A stretch of 7,127 bases of DNA, taken from the NCBI GenBank assembly GCA_902489295.1, contig CABTZM010000108.1, forward strand, positions 1 to 7,127. Direction: 5' to 3'. Under the pieces are notes generated by a model. That model was given only the letters and a program-made list of their open reading frames with translations. It was not told where the DNA came from and did no database searches. The stretch is from an uncultured Collinsella sp. Lineage in GTDB: Bacteria > Actinomycetota > Coriobacteriia > Coriobacteriales > Coriobacteriaceae. The translations under genes were made by a program, and so were the position numbers. The stretch's first letter is position 1. Each line of letters opens with the position of its first letter. Shown here piece by piece: positions 1-5,989 of the stretch.

Positions 1-3
1 AAA

Positions 4-16
4 GGGGGGGGGGGGG
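4..16. repeat. 13-G homopolymer tract upstream of the regulator gene
   Basis: Thirteen consecutive G bases, preceded by AAA and followed by five T bases, end 56 bp before the regulator start codon. A tract this long is prone to slippage, so it could vary in length and affect upstream control of the regulator. It also lies at the extreme window edge, where assembly or sequencing artefacts (poly-G calls) are common. Real variability cannot be judged from one copy. Confidence 0.6.
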
Positions 17-60
17 TTTTTGTTGTTTCCTTTTATCCCCGCTTTTGACTTAATTGTGCT

Positions 61-69
61 GGGAGAGGG
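61..69 (+). promoter_or_regulatory. Ribosome binding site of the GntR regulator
   Basis: The purine run GGGAGAGGG lies 3 to 7 bases before the ATG at 73, depending on which part pairs with 16S rRNA. It supports that ATG as the start. A TTGACT hexamer at 45-50 resembles a -35 box, but no good -10 follows at the right distance before the start codon, so I do not call a promoter here. Confidence 0.65.
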
Positions 70-72
70 TAT

Positions 73-816
73 ATGCCACCGACTGAAGGGCTAACTGACG
101 GTAAAGCAGCGATACCGCTGTACCAACAGGTTATCGATATCATCAAAAACGAAATCAACTCCGGCGCCTACAAGGCAGGTGCGCGGATACCCAACGAATT
201 CGAATTGGCTGAGAGCTATAAAGTTGGCCGCGTTACCGTGCGACGCGCTATTGAGGAGCTCGTCCAGCAGGGCTATCTAACGAAGCGACAGGGGAAAGGC
301 ACGTTTGTCAATGCCCCCAAGCTCAAGCGCAAGATTCGCCAGAAGGATGACGTCCAGAGTTTTTCGGACGCATGCCGCGTTAATGGAATGGAACCGGGGG
401 CGTGTGTCATTTCGAGGAAGATACTGCCGGCGGATTCCACCGAAGCACAGTTCTTTGGTGTTCCCGTTGGAACTGACTTGATTTGCGTTGAGCGCGTGCG
501 TACTGCCGATGGCGTCCCTGTCATGCTCGAGAACAACATATACGTTTACGAGGACAACGCCTATCTATCAACGGCACCTCTATCTAACCAATCCATTTTT
601 GAGTTCGTGCGCAACCGGACGGGCCGCACGCCCGCGTTTACCGACCCGTGCACGCTCGAGATCGCGTGCGCGTCGCCCGAGGTCGCTCGGCTGTTGGCAG
701 TTCCCGTTGGCGAACCCTTGTTTTATATGGAAGCCTTCTTTTTCGATGAGCAGCGGCGGCCGTTTATCATCGGTCGTCAGCGAATCGTTGGGTCTCGCTA
801 CGTCTTTGACATCTAG
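73..816 (+). CDS. GntR-family (HutC/UTRA subfamily) transcriptional regulator, FrlR-like
   Basis: A 247-residue cytoplasmic DNA-binding regulator that probably represses the downstream catabolic operon until a pathway sugar or sugar phosphate binds. Residues 15-80 form the GntR winged helix: PLYQQVIDIIKNEI, then GAYKAGARIPNEFELAESY, RVTVRRAIEELVQQGYL and the wing signature RQGKGTFV. Residues about 95-242 fit a UTRA ligand-binding domain, including the repeated GVPVG/AVPVGEPL turns and a final strand pair ending RYVFDI. The length matches HutC-type regulators, including E. coli FrlR (about 243 residues). It lies directly upstream of frl-like genes on the same strand, separated by a strong stem-loop and its own 218-bp gap, so it is probably a separate transcription unit. 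The fold and family are clear. The frl role comes from context, and the effector is unknown. Confidence 0.93.
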   Translation: MPPTEGLTDGKAAIPLYQQVIDIIKNEINSGAYKAGARIPNEFELAESYKVGRVTVRRAIEELVQQGYLTKRQGKGTFVNAPKLKRKIRQKDDVQSFSDACRVNGMEPGACVISRKILPADSTEAQFFGVPVGTDLICVERVRTADGVPVMLENNIYVYEDNAYLSTAPLSNQSIFEFVRNRTGRTPAFTDPCTLEIACASPEVARLLAVPVGEPLFYMEAFFFDEQRRPFIIGRQRIVGSRYVFDI

Positions 817-826
817 GACATTGCGA

Positions 827-866
827 ATGGAGACGCCCGGTTGATCATCTCACCGGGCGTCTCCAT
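827..866 (+). terminator. Strong stem-loop after the regulator gene, probable terminator without a U-tract
   Basis: A perfect inverted repeat, 827-841 pairing with 852-866 (arm ATGGAGACGCCCGGT), with a 10-nt loop, starting 10 bp after the regulator stop codon. The stem is GC-rich and very stable. The sequence after it (ACCGTTCACGG) has no T-run, so this is not a textbook intrinsic terminator in either direction. It probably ends or attenuates regulator transcription and insulates the operon promoter at 927-955; it could also stabilise the transcript 3' end. Confidence 0.65.
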
Positions 867-926
867 ACCGTTCACGGCGCGAACGCAACCGTTCAACCGC
901 GTCGCGGCAATCAGTTTGAAATTATC

Positions 927-955
927 TTGATGATGGGAAAAGCTGCTGGTAATCT
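927..955 (+). promoter_or_regulatory. Candidate operon promoter (TTGATG, 17-bp spacer, extended -10 TGgTAATCT)
   Basis: TTGATG at 927-932 is followed, after exactly 17 bp, by TAATCT at 950-955. TG at 947-948 sits one base before the -10, forming an extended -10 (TGnTAnnnT). The three most conserved -10 bases (T, A and final T) are present. The predicted transcript start is near 962, leaving a leader of about 73 nt before the permease start at 1035. This also argues against translation from the in-frame ATG at 927, which would be upstream of the transcript. The call rests on motif matching only. Confidence 0.5.
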
Positions 956-970
956 ATGGAACGTCATAGA
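953..970. promoter_or_regulatory. Candidate operator for the GntR regulator (TCTATG-N6-CATAGA dyad)
   Basis: A perfect 6-bp-arm dyad, TCTATG at 953-958 and CATAGA at 965-970 around GAACGT. It overlaps the last three bases of the predicted -10 and spans the predicted transcript start near 962. GntR/HutC dimers bind short dyads of about this size, and a site here would block RNA polymerase. The half-site TCTATG recurs at 1032-1037 over the permease start codon, without a good partner. Assignment to the regulator at 73-816 is by position and symmetry. Confidence 0.5.
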
Positions 971-1024
971 ACGTTTGCCTTGCGCAGGCGTTGAAGCGAG
1001 ATGCGATGCAGTCTCGAGTTCTTT

Positions 1025-1030
1025 AGAGGT
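1025..1030 (+). promoter_or_regulatory. Ribosome binding site that sets the permease start
   Basis: AGAGGT lies 4 bases before the ATG at 1035. The longer in-frame alternative at 927 has no comparable purine site and would add 36 residues with no membrane-protein character. Confidence 0.7.
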
Positions 1031-1034
1031 ATCT

Positions 1035-2498
1035 ATGTCAGATACGAAGGCGAAGAAGACAAACAGACGTTTTAAGTTCAAATTACCGCATGTCTATACG
1101 ATCATGTTCTTGCTGATCGTTGTCTTTGCGGTCCTGACTTGGATCGTTCCCTCTGGTCAGTATCAGCGCAAGACGATTTCGACAGCGGCGGGCGAGCGTG
1201 AAGTCGCCGTTGCTGGAACCTATGAACAGGTTGATAAGAACTACACCGATTCCGAGACCGGCGAGACCATCAATCTGGGCCAGGATATCTTTGCGGTCCT
1301 GCAAGCGCCTACTAAGGGCATCCAGGAGGCTGCCGACGTCGTTGCGTTCGTCTTATTGATTGGCGGATCGTTCGCAGTCATCACCAAGACCAACGCTTTG
1401 AATGCCGGCATGAGCCGTGTGATTAAAAAGCTCAAGAACAAGGACATCCTCATCATTCCCATCACGATGACGTTGCTGTCCATTTGCGGCACTACGTTTG
1501 GTATGTCTGAGGAAGCCCTGCCGTTCTATGCCATCTTCATTCCCATCATGATGGGTATCGGGTATGACTCGATGACGGCGTTTATCATCTGCTTCCTTGG
1601 TCCTAACCTGGGATATTGTGCTTCGACCATCGACCCGTTTAATGTTTTGATCGCCCAAGGCATCATTGGTATCGAGGGCAATCCTCAGCTGTGGCTGCGC
1701 GCCGTTTCTTGGGTCATCTTCACTGCCGTTGGTATCGCATGGGCCATGCGCTACGCCATGCGTGTCAAGAAAAATCCCGAGTCGTCCATTGTGTACGAGG
1801 ACGATAAGCTCAAGCGTGTTGAGTTTTCCGTGACCGATGCCTCCATCGAGGAAGAGTTCACTACCCGTCAGAAGCTCGTGCTTATCGATTTTGCCTGCGG
1901 CATGGGCATTATCGTCTGGGGTCTTGTTACCCAGGGCTGGTACATGAATGAGATTTCCGCCGTGTTCCTTGGTATGGGCTTGCTTGCCGGTATCCTGGGC
2001 GGCCTTGACCAGCAGACGATCGCCGAGGAGTTCGTTAAAGGCATTGCCGACTTTGCGTATGCCGCTATCGTCATCGGCATCGCTCGCGGTATCTTGGTCA
2101 TCGCAGAGGGTGGCATGATCATCGACACCATCCTCCAGGCGCTCGCTACTGCACTGGCCGGTGCACCTGCCGCCGTCTACACCACGTTTATGTATATCGT
2201 CCTTGGCCTGCTCTCTTTGCTGGTTCCCTCGAGCTCTGGACTTGCGGCGCTCACCATGCCCGTCATGGGTCCGCTGACCGAGCTTATGGGCCTCAATCCC
2301 GAAGCCGCCGTTACCGCGCTCCAGTTTGCTAATCAGACCATCAACACCATCAGTCCCGTGGCGGGCATGACGGTTGCCGGTCTTGCCGTGGCAAAGATCT
2401 CGTTTGGTCAATGGTGGAAGACCATTTGGAAGTTCTTCATTTTCATGGTCGTCTTTGGCCTGATCGTAACGGCAATCTCTGGCATGCTTCCGGTGTAG
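1035..2498 (+). CDS. YfcC-family (C4-dicarboxylate/basic amino acid antiporter-like) membrane permease
   Basis: A 487-residue polytopic membrane protein proposed to import the locus substrate. The N terminus is basic and cytoplasmic (KAKKTNRRFKFKLPHVYT), followed by the first membrane helix at about 20-40 ending in the family-typical WIVPSGQY. A polar loop follows at about 42-98. Further hydrophobic segments lie near 102-118, 138-155, 163-176, 180-196, 222-240, 282-298, 305-323, 340-357, 384-405 and 465-485. Conserved-looking re-entrant stretches include GTTFGMSEE (152-160) and VPSSSGLAAL (397-406). This pattern fits the YfcC/ArcD-like family (PF03606), which includes arginine/ornithine exchangers and many uncharacterised members. 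The stop codon overlaps the next gene's ribosome site. E. coli frl instead uses FrlA, an APC-type transporter, so this would be a non-homologous replacement. The family is well supported; the substrate is inferred from context. Confidence 0.9.
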   Translation: MSDTKAKKTNRRFKFKLPHVYTIMFLLIVVFAVLTWIVPSGQYQRKTISTAAGEREVAVAGTYEQVDKNYTDSETGETINLGQDIFAVLQAPTKGIQEAADVVAFVLLIGGSFAVITKTNALNAGMSRVIKKLKNKDILIIPITMTLLSICGTTFGMSEEALPFYAIFIPIMMGIGYDSMTAFIICFLGPNLGYCASTIDPFNVLIAQGIIGIEGNPQLWLRAVSWVIFTAVGIAWAMRYAMRVKKNPESSIVYEDDKLKRVEFSVTDASIEEEFTTRQKLVLIDFACGMGIIVWGLVTQGWYMNEISAVFLGMGLLAGILGGLDQQTIAEEFVKGIADFAYAAIVIGIARGILVIAEGGMIIDTILQALATALAGAPAAVYTTFMYIVLGLLSLLVPSSSGLAALTMPVMGPLTELMGLNPEAAVTALQFANQTINTISPVAGMTVAGLAVAKISFGQWWKTIWKFFIFMVVFGLIVTAISGMLPV

Positions 2499-2502
2499 GT
2501 GG
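2497..2502 (+). promoter_or_regulatory. Ribosome binding site overlapping the permease stop codon
   Basis: AGGTGG shares its first two bases with the permease TAG stop and lies 5 bases before the ATG at 2508. This favours ATG 2508 over the in-frame GTG codons at 2499 and 2505, and suggests translational coupling of permease and amidohydrolase. Confidence 0.7.
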
Positions 2503-2507
2503 TTGTG

Positions 2508-4091
2508 ATGTCTGATCGTTTAACGGTCCTGACGTCTAAGAGCGTCTTTACCGGTACGGGGGACCTGCCGTTTGAAGGTTTCGTAGCGGTCCGTGGCAAT
2601 CGAATTGAGGCGGTCGGCACCAAGTGTGAGGTGGCTTCGTATTTGACCCAGGCGGACGAGGTAGTTGATCTGGGCGACCGCACCGTCATGCCTGGCCTGA
2701 CCGATGTACATACCTTCTATACAGGCTGGGCGCTGCGGACGTTGGGGTCTGATCTGTCCGGCATCGATGATGCCAAAGAGGCCGTGTCGCTCTTGCGTGC
2801 ATGGAAAGAAGATCATCCGGATTGCGTGGCGGCTTTTGGCCACAACCTATCCGAAACGTTGGCATCGGATGCCGAGAACGCAAATACGGCAGCTGTGTTT
2901 GATGATTGTTTTGGCGATATCCCTGTCGTCTGCTTTACACCGGGTGCGGAGACCTGCGTTCTCAATGCTGCCGCCAGTGCGCGATACGGCTTTACGCCGC
3001 AGGCGTGCTATGCCGAGAAGATCTGGCGCATGATGAGCGATTTCCTCGCGCTGCCCGAGGTGCGTGCGGGGTATTCGGACTACATGAGCATGCTTAACGA
3101 ACGCGGCGTTACCGCCATCAAGGAGATGGCGTTTGATGATTATTACGGCTTTGCCGACGAAATGGCTCGCCGTGAGGAATCTGGTGAGCTGACGGTTCGC
3201 GTCTCTATGATGTCGCAGCCGGTGGGCGCCGGTGCAAATCTGGCATATGCCCGCGAGGCGCGAGAGCGCTTCCGGGGACCGTTCGTTCGTTTTTCTGGCT
3301 TCAACCGTATGACCGATCGCGGCGTATGGGCGGGGCTTGCCGAGATGATAGACCCCTATGAGGACTCGGCCGATGCGGGCGCTGCCGGCAAGACGGTCGT
3401 CGAGGAGCCAGAGTGGGATCTGATTGAGAACGAGCTGCGTGCAATTGATGCTGACGGCTTCCGATATTCCTTGCATTGCCAAGGCGATGGCGCCGTTCGT
3501 CGCACCGTGGCGCTCTATGCCTCGCTGCCTCGAGACGAGCATGGACGGATGCTTCGCCGCCATGCGATTACCGATCTCGAGAACTCTGACCCGACCGATC
3601 TTGTCGAGTTTGGCAAGTTAGGTGGAATTTGCGAGGTCTATCCGCAGATTCTAACGCTGGACCGGCGCGAGGATTGCCTGTCGATGATGCGTCGACAAAT
3701 TGGCGAGACGCGGCTTTTGCACAGCTGGAATCGCCGCGGCATGGAAGATTCCGGATGCACAGTGTGCTGTGGCACGGATTTGCCGCTGTTGATTCCGAGC
3801 TTGGGCGAGTCAATCTACAGTGCGTGCGGCGGATACTTCGACGACGGACTGCCCGTGAATGAGGTCAACACGCTGACGCTTGTCGAGCTCTTGTGCGCTT
3901 GGACTGCCGGGGGCGCGTACGACCTGATGCGCGAAGATGAGCTGGGTACGCTTGAGGTTGGCAAGCTTGCCGATATCTGCGTGCTCGATCGGGATGTGTT
4001 CGACCTCGATTATCGCGACGCACGCGATCTTGCGGTTGATATGACGATGTCGGACGGACAGATCGTGTTCGATCGAAATAAGGAGGCATAA
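2508..4091 (+). CDS. YtcJ-type amidohydrolase (amidohydrolase family 3) with an altered metal motif
   Basis: A 527-residue cytosolic protein with no signal peptide, probably a metal-dependent hydrolase of a C-N bond. The order of family 3 (YtcJ/NfdA-like) landmarks is intact: a small beta-sandwich start with GFVAVRGNRIEAVG (24-37), TVMPGLTDVHTF (59-70), GVTAIKEM (200-207), the HxxGD motif LHCQGDGAV (322-330), RRHAITDLE (350-358), the metal-binding aspartate in CGTDLP (D424), and the C-terminal LGTLEVGKLADICVLDRDVF (479-498). The usual DxHxH motif reads D66-V-H68-T-F70, so the second histidine is replaced by phenylalanine. K205, H323, H352 and D424 remain as plausible active-site ligands. It is tightly coupled to both neighbours, with 9-bp and 1-bp gaps, so it belongs to the pathway. 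It might release a glycated amino acid from an acyl or peptide-like precursor. The family is secure; substrate and catalytic competence are unknown. Confidence 0.88.
   Translation: MSDRLTVLTSKSVFTGTGDLPFEGFVAVRGNRIEAVGTKCEVASYLTQADEVVDLGDRTVMPGLTDVHTFYTGWALRTLGSDLSGIDDAKEAVSLLRAWKEDHPDCVAAFGHNLSETLASDAENANTAAVFDDCFGDIPVVCFTPGAETCVLNAAASARYGFTPQACYAEKIWRMMSDFLALPEVRAGYSDYMSMLNERGVTAIKEMAFDDYYGFADEMARREESGELTVRVSMMSQPVGAGANLAYAREARERFRGPFVRFSGFNRMTDRGVWAGLAEMIDPYEDSADAGAAGKTVVEEPEWDLIENELRAIDADGFRYSLHCQGDGAVRRTVALYASLPRDEHGRMLRRHAITDLENSDPTDLVEFGKLGGICEVYPQILTLDRREDCLSMMRRQIGETRLLHSWNRRGMEDSGCTVCCGTDLPLLIPSLGESIYSACGGYFDDGLPVNEVNTLTLVELLCAWTAGGAYDLMREDELGTLEVGKLADICVLDRDVFDLDYRDARDLAVDMTMSDGQIVFDRNKEA
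4079..4086 (+). promoter_or_regulatory. Consensus Shine-Dalgarno of the frlC-like gene
   Basis: TAAGGAGG, a full match to the anti-Shine-Dalgarno complement, lies 6 bases before the ATG at 4093, inside the last codons of the amidohydrolase gene. It is the strongest ribosome site in the window. Confidence 0.85.
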
Positions 4092-4092
4092 G

Positions 4093-4944
4093 ATGTCTGA
4101 ATCCAAACCGACGCTGCGCCGCGAGCAGATTGCGGGCATGAATATCCACTACATCATGTGGTCGCTCGATTACTTCCTTGATGTGCAGCAGCGCTTGGGC
4201 TTTGAGTCCATTGAGCTGTGGTGTGCAGAGCCGCATGTGACGCTCGACCATACGGGCTACTTTGAGGCTGAGGTCCTGGCGAAAAAGGCTGCAGACCGTG
4301 GGCTTAGGTATCGTACTCTGTGCCCCGAGAACGTTGTCTATCCTTGGCAGTACTGCGCACGCAAGCCGCTGCATGAACAGCGCAGTCTGGCGTACTTTAA
4401 ACACGGCATTGAGCTTGCCGAGGTACTTGGGTGCGACCGTATGTCCATCAACTCGGGCTGGGGCGACTGGGACGAGGACCGCGAGGAAGCCTGGAAGCGC
4501 AGCCGCGAGCACTTGTCCATTCTGGCGGAGTATGCCGGCGAGCACGGTCTGGTGCTCACGATGGAAAGCCTGCGTCCCGAGGAGAGCAACCTTGTGACGA
4601 CGGTTTCCGATGCGAAGCGCATGATTGACGAGGTCGCGAGCCCGTACTTACAGCCCATGGTTGATACAACCGCGATGGGCGTTGCAGGCGAGACGCTCGA
4701 GGACTGGTTTGCCGCCTTTGGTGATGGGGCAATTCACGAGATGCACTTTATCGACGGTGACCCGTATGGCCATCTGGTGTGGGGCGATGGCAAGCACGAT
4801 ATGGACGCCTTCGCTGCCACACTCAACGCCCATGGTTTCGACGGCATGCTGGGCCAGGAAATCACGGACGGTCGTTACTACGATGACCCGGCGGCGGCTG
4901 ATGCCAAGAACATGGCCGCATTCGAGAAATATCTGATTGACTAA
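4093..4944 (+). CDS. frlC: Sugar-phosphate isomerase/epimerase-fold protein, FrlC-like (fructoselysine 3-epimerase)
   Basis: A 283-residue cytosolic TIM-barrel of the xylose isomerase-like AP endonuclease-type family. E. coli FrlC (about 276 residues) interconverts fructoselysine and psicoselysine, letting the C3 epimer enter the same pathway. The early strand and motif RLGFESIELWCAEPH (34-48) matches the family's GYDGIEIWGGRPH-like region. The segment LTMESLRPEESNLVTTV (155-171) matches FrlC's LEPLTPYESNVV. The four expected metal ligands are E158, D191 (in PMVDTTA), H218 (in EMHFIDGDPYGHLVWGDGK) and E256 (in GQEITDG). The gene starts 1 bp after the amidohydrolase stop and precedes the deglycase and kinase, as expected for an frl operon. 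The fold and metal site are well supported. Exact substrate specificity is inferred from neighbours and resemblance, and a different keto-sugar epimerase is possible. Confidence 0.85.
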   Translation: MSESKPTLRREQIAGMNIHYIMWSLDYFLDVQQRLGFESIELWCAEPHVTLDHTGYFEAEVLAKKAADRGLRYRTLCPENVVYPWQYCARKPLHEQRSLAYFKHGIELAEVLGCDRMSINSGWGDWDEDREEAWKRSREHLSILAEYAGEHGLVLTMESLRPEESNLVTTVSDAKRMIDEVASPYLQPMVDTTAMGVAGETLEDWFAAFGDGAIHEMHFIDGDPYGHLVWGDGKHDMDAFAATLNAHGFDGMLGQEITDGRYYDDPAAADAKNMAAFEKYLID

Positions 4945-4959
4945 AACAACTATCGGCCA

Positions 4960-4982
4960 CGCAACCAACGTCATTGATTGCG
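4960..4982 (+). other. Small imperfect stem-loop in the frlC-frlB gap
   Basis: CGCAACCAA (4960-4968) can pair with TTGATTGCG (4974-4982) around a 5-nt loop, with one C-A mismatch. It lies in the 62-bp gap, the longest inside the operon, just before the ribosome site of the next gene. It could be an mRNA processing or stabilising element that tunes frlB/frlD levels, but a stem this short could arise by chance. Confidence 0.3.
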
Positions 4983-4993
4983 GCCCAAACAAG

Positions 4994-5000
4994 AAAGGAA
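4994..5000 (+). promoter_or_regulatory. Ribosome binding site that sets the frlB start
   Basis: AAAGGAA, with AGGA at 4996-4999, precedes the ATG at 5007 by 6-7 bases. The in-frame TTG at 4974 would put this site inside the coding region and add 11 residues with no family support, so ATG 5007 is preferred. Confidence 0.65.
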
Positions 5001-5006
5001 CTGGAT

Positions 5007-5975
5007 ATGAACGCACACGATCTGATCAAAGAGGCAATTGCCGAGAAGGGCAAGTTCGACAGCGTCTACTGGATTGCTTGTGGTGGCTCCATGATCGATT
5101 TGATCCCGGCTCACGAGCTTCTGCAGCGCGAGGCAACCACCTTCACTTCGTATATCTATACGGCTCGCGAGTTCGATATCATGCGTCCGCGTCGTCTGGG
5201 CGAGAAGTCCCTGGTCATTGCTTGCAGCCACAGTGGCAACACCCCCGAGGTCGTTGAGGGCTGCGAGATTGCCCTCGCCGCAGGCGCTACGGTGATCGCC
5301 CAGACCGACAACGCTGGATCTAAGATCGACTCCGGCAAGTGGACCACGTGGGTCTACCCATGGGGCGAGGGCGTGCCGCAGGCTGAGGTCCCCGCTGGCA
5401 TTTCGCTGTCGCTTGCGGCCGAGCTGCTCGATCAGCAGGAGGGCTACGCCGATCTTGCCGATATGTATGCCGGTATCGCCGAGATGGATAAGATTCTTCC
5501 CCCGGCACGTGAGAAGGTAAATGCCGAGCTGGGCGATCGTTTTGCCAAGCTTTGCCAGGAGCACGAGTTCTTCTATATTCTGGGCAGCGGTCCCAACTTT
5601 AGCCAGACCTACGGTTTCGCTATCTGCTCTCTTATGGAGATGCAGTGGCAGCACTGCAGCTACATCCACTCTGCCGAGTACTTCCACGGCCCCTTCGAGG
5701 CTACTCAGGATGGCGTTTTTTACTTCCTGCAGATGGGCTCCAGCGAGTGCCGTGCTATGGACGAGCGCGCCCTGGCGTTCCTTAAGACGCATACCGATAC
5801 GCTGATGGTGCTCGATGCCAAGGATTACGGTATGGAAGCCGTGCCGGCGAGCGTCCGTGCCTATCTGGACCCGGTGCTGTTCTACGCCATGAACTGCGAG
5901 CTGCGTGCCGCACGCGGCAAGGTGTTTGATCACGATCCCGATTTCCGTCGCTATATGGGTGTTGTCGAGTACTAG
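5007..5975 (+). CDS. frlB: SIS-domain Amadori 6-phosphate deglycase, FrlB-like (fructoselysine 6-phosphate deglycase)
   Basis: A 322-residue cytosolic enzyme that should split a 6-phosphofructosyl amino acid into glucose 6-phosphate and the free amino acid. It has two SIS halves. The first contains WIACGGSMIDLIPA (22-35) and the phosphosugar-binding IACSHSGNTPEVVE (71-84). The second contains FYILGSGPNFSQTYGFA (189-205). The segment LMEMQWQHCSYIHSAEYFHGPFE lies at 209-231 and aligns by eye with E. coli FrlB's LMEFTWTH...GEFRHGPLE. E211 and H227 are 16 residues apart, the same spacing as the Glu214/His230 catalytic pair I recall for the related Salmonella deglycase FraB. The C terminus RRYMGVVEY matches FrlB's RRYYGGLVEY. 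E. coli FrlB is about 340 residues, so the size fits. The kinase that makes its substrate follows after 14 bp. Glucoselysine or fructose-asparagine derivatives are alternative substrates. Confidence 0.9.
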   Translation: MNAHDLIKEAIAEKGKFDSVYWIACGGSMIDLIPAHELLQREATTFTSYIYTAREFDIMRPRRLGEKSLVIACSHSGNTPEVVEGCEIALAAGATVIAQTDNAGSKIDSGKWTTWVYPWGEGVPQAEVPAGISLSLAAELLDQQEGYADLADMYAGIAEMDKILPPAREKVNAELGDRFAKLCQEHEFFYILGSGPNFSQTYGFAICSLMEMQWQHCSYIHSAEYFHGPFEATQDGVFYFLQMGSSECRAMDERALAFLKTHTDTLMVLDAKDYGMEAVPASVRAYLDPVLFYAMNCELRAARGKVFDHDPDFRRYMGVVEY

Positions 5976-5989
5976 AAGGGGCAAAGGCC

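Noticed and set aside
45..74. Promoter TTGACT with TATATG for the regulator gene
   Set aside because: The spacer is 19 bp and the -10 would overlap the ATG at 73, placing transcription inside the gene. The real promoter may be further left, beyond the window.
997..1016. CGAGA/TCTCG stem in the permease leader as a riboswitch-like element
   Set aside because: The stem has only five pairs with a 10-nt loop, with no conserved riboswitch features or alternative pairing visible.
927..1034. N-terminal extension of the permease from the in-frame ATG at 927
   Set aside because: It would add 36 residues unlike the family N terminus, has no good ribosome site, and would start upstream of the predicted transcript start near 962. 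ATG 1035 has AGAGGT at the right distance.
1353..2411. Long open frame of 352 codons on the minus strand within the permease gene
   Set aside because: The translation is rich in His, Asp, Gly and Arg, with no family motif. It mirrors the codon pattern of the clearly real permease, and no ribosome site stands out.
2847..3563. Open frame of 238 codons on the minus strand within the amidohydrolase gene
   Set aside because: It is antisense to a gene with all family landmarks in order, has no motif of its own, and is best read as a shadow.
4974..5006. TTG start extending the deglycase by 11 residues
   Set aside because: It lies in a small stem-loop with no ribosome site in front, whereas AAAGGAA sits correctly before ATG 5007.
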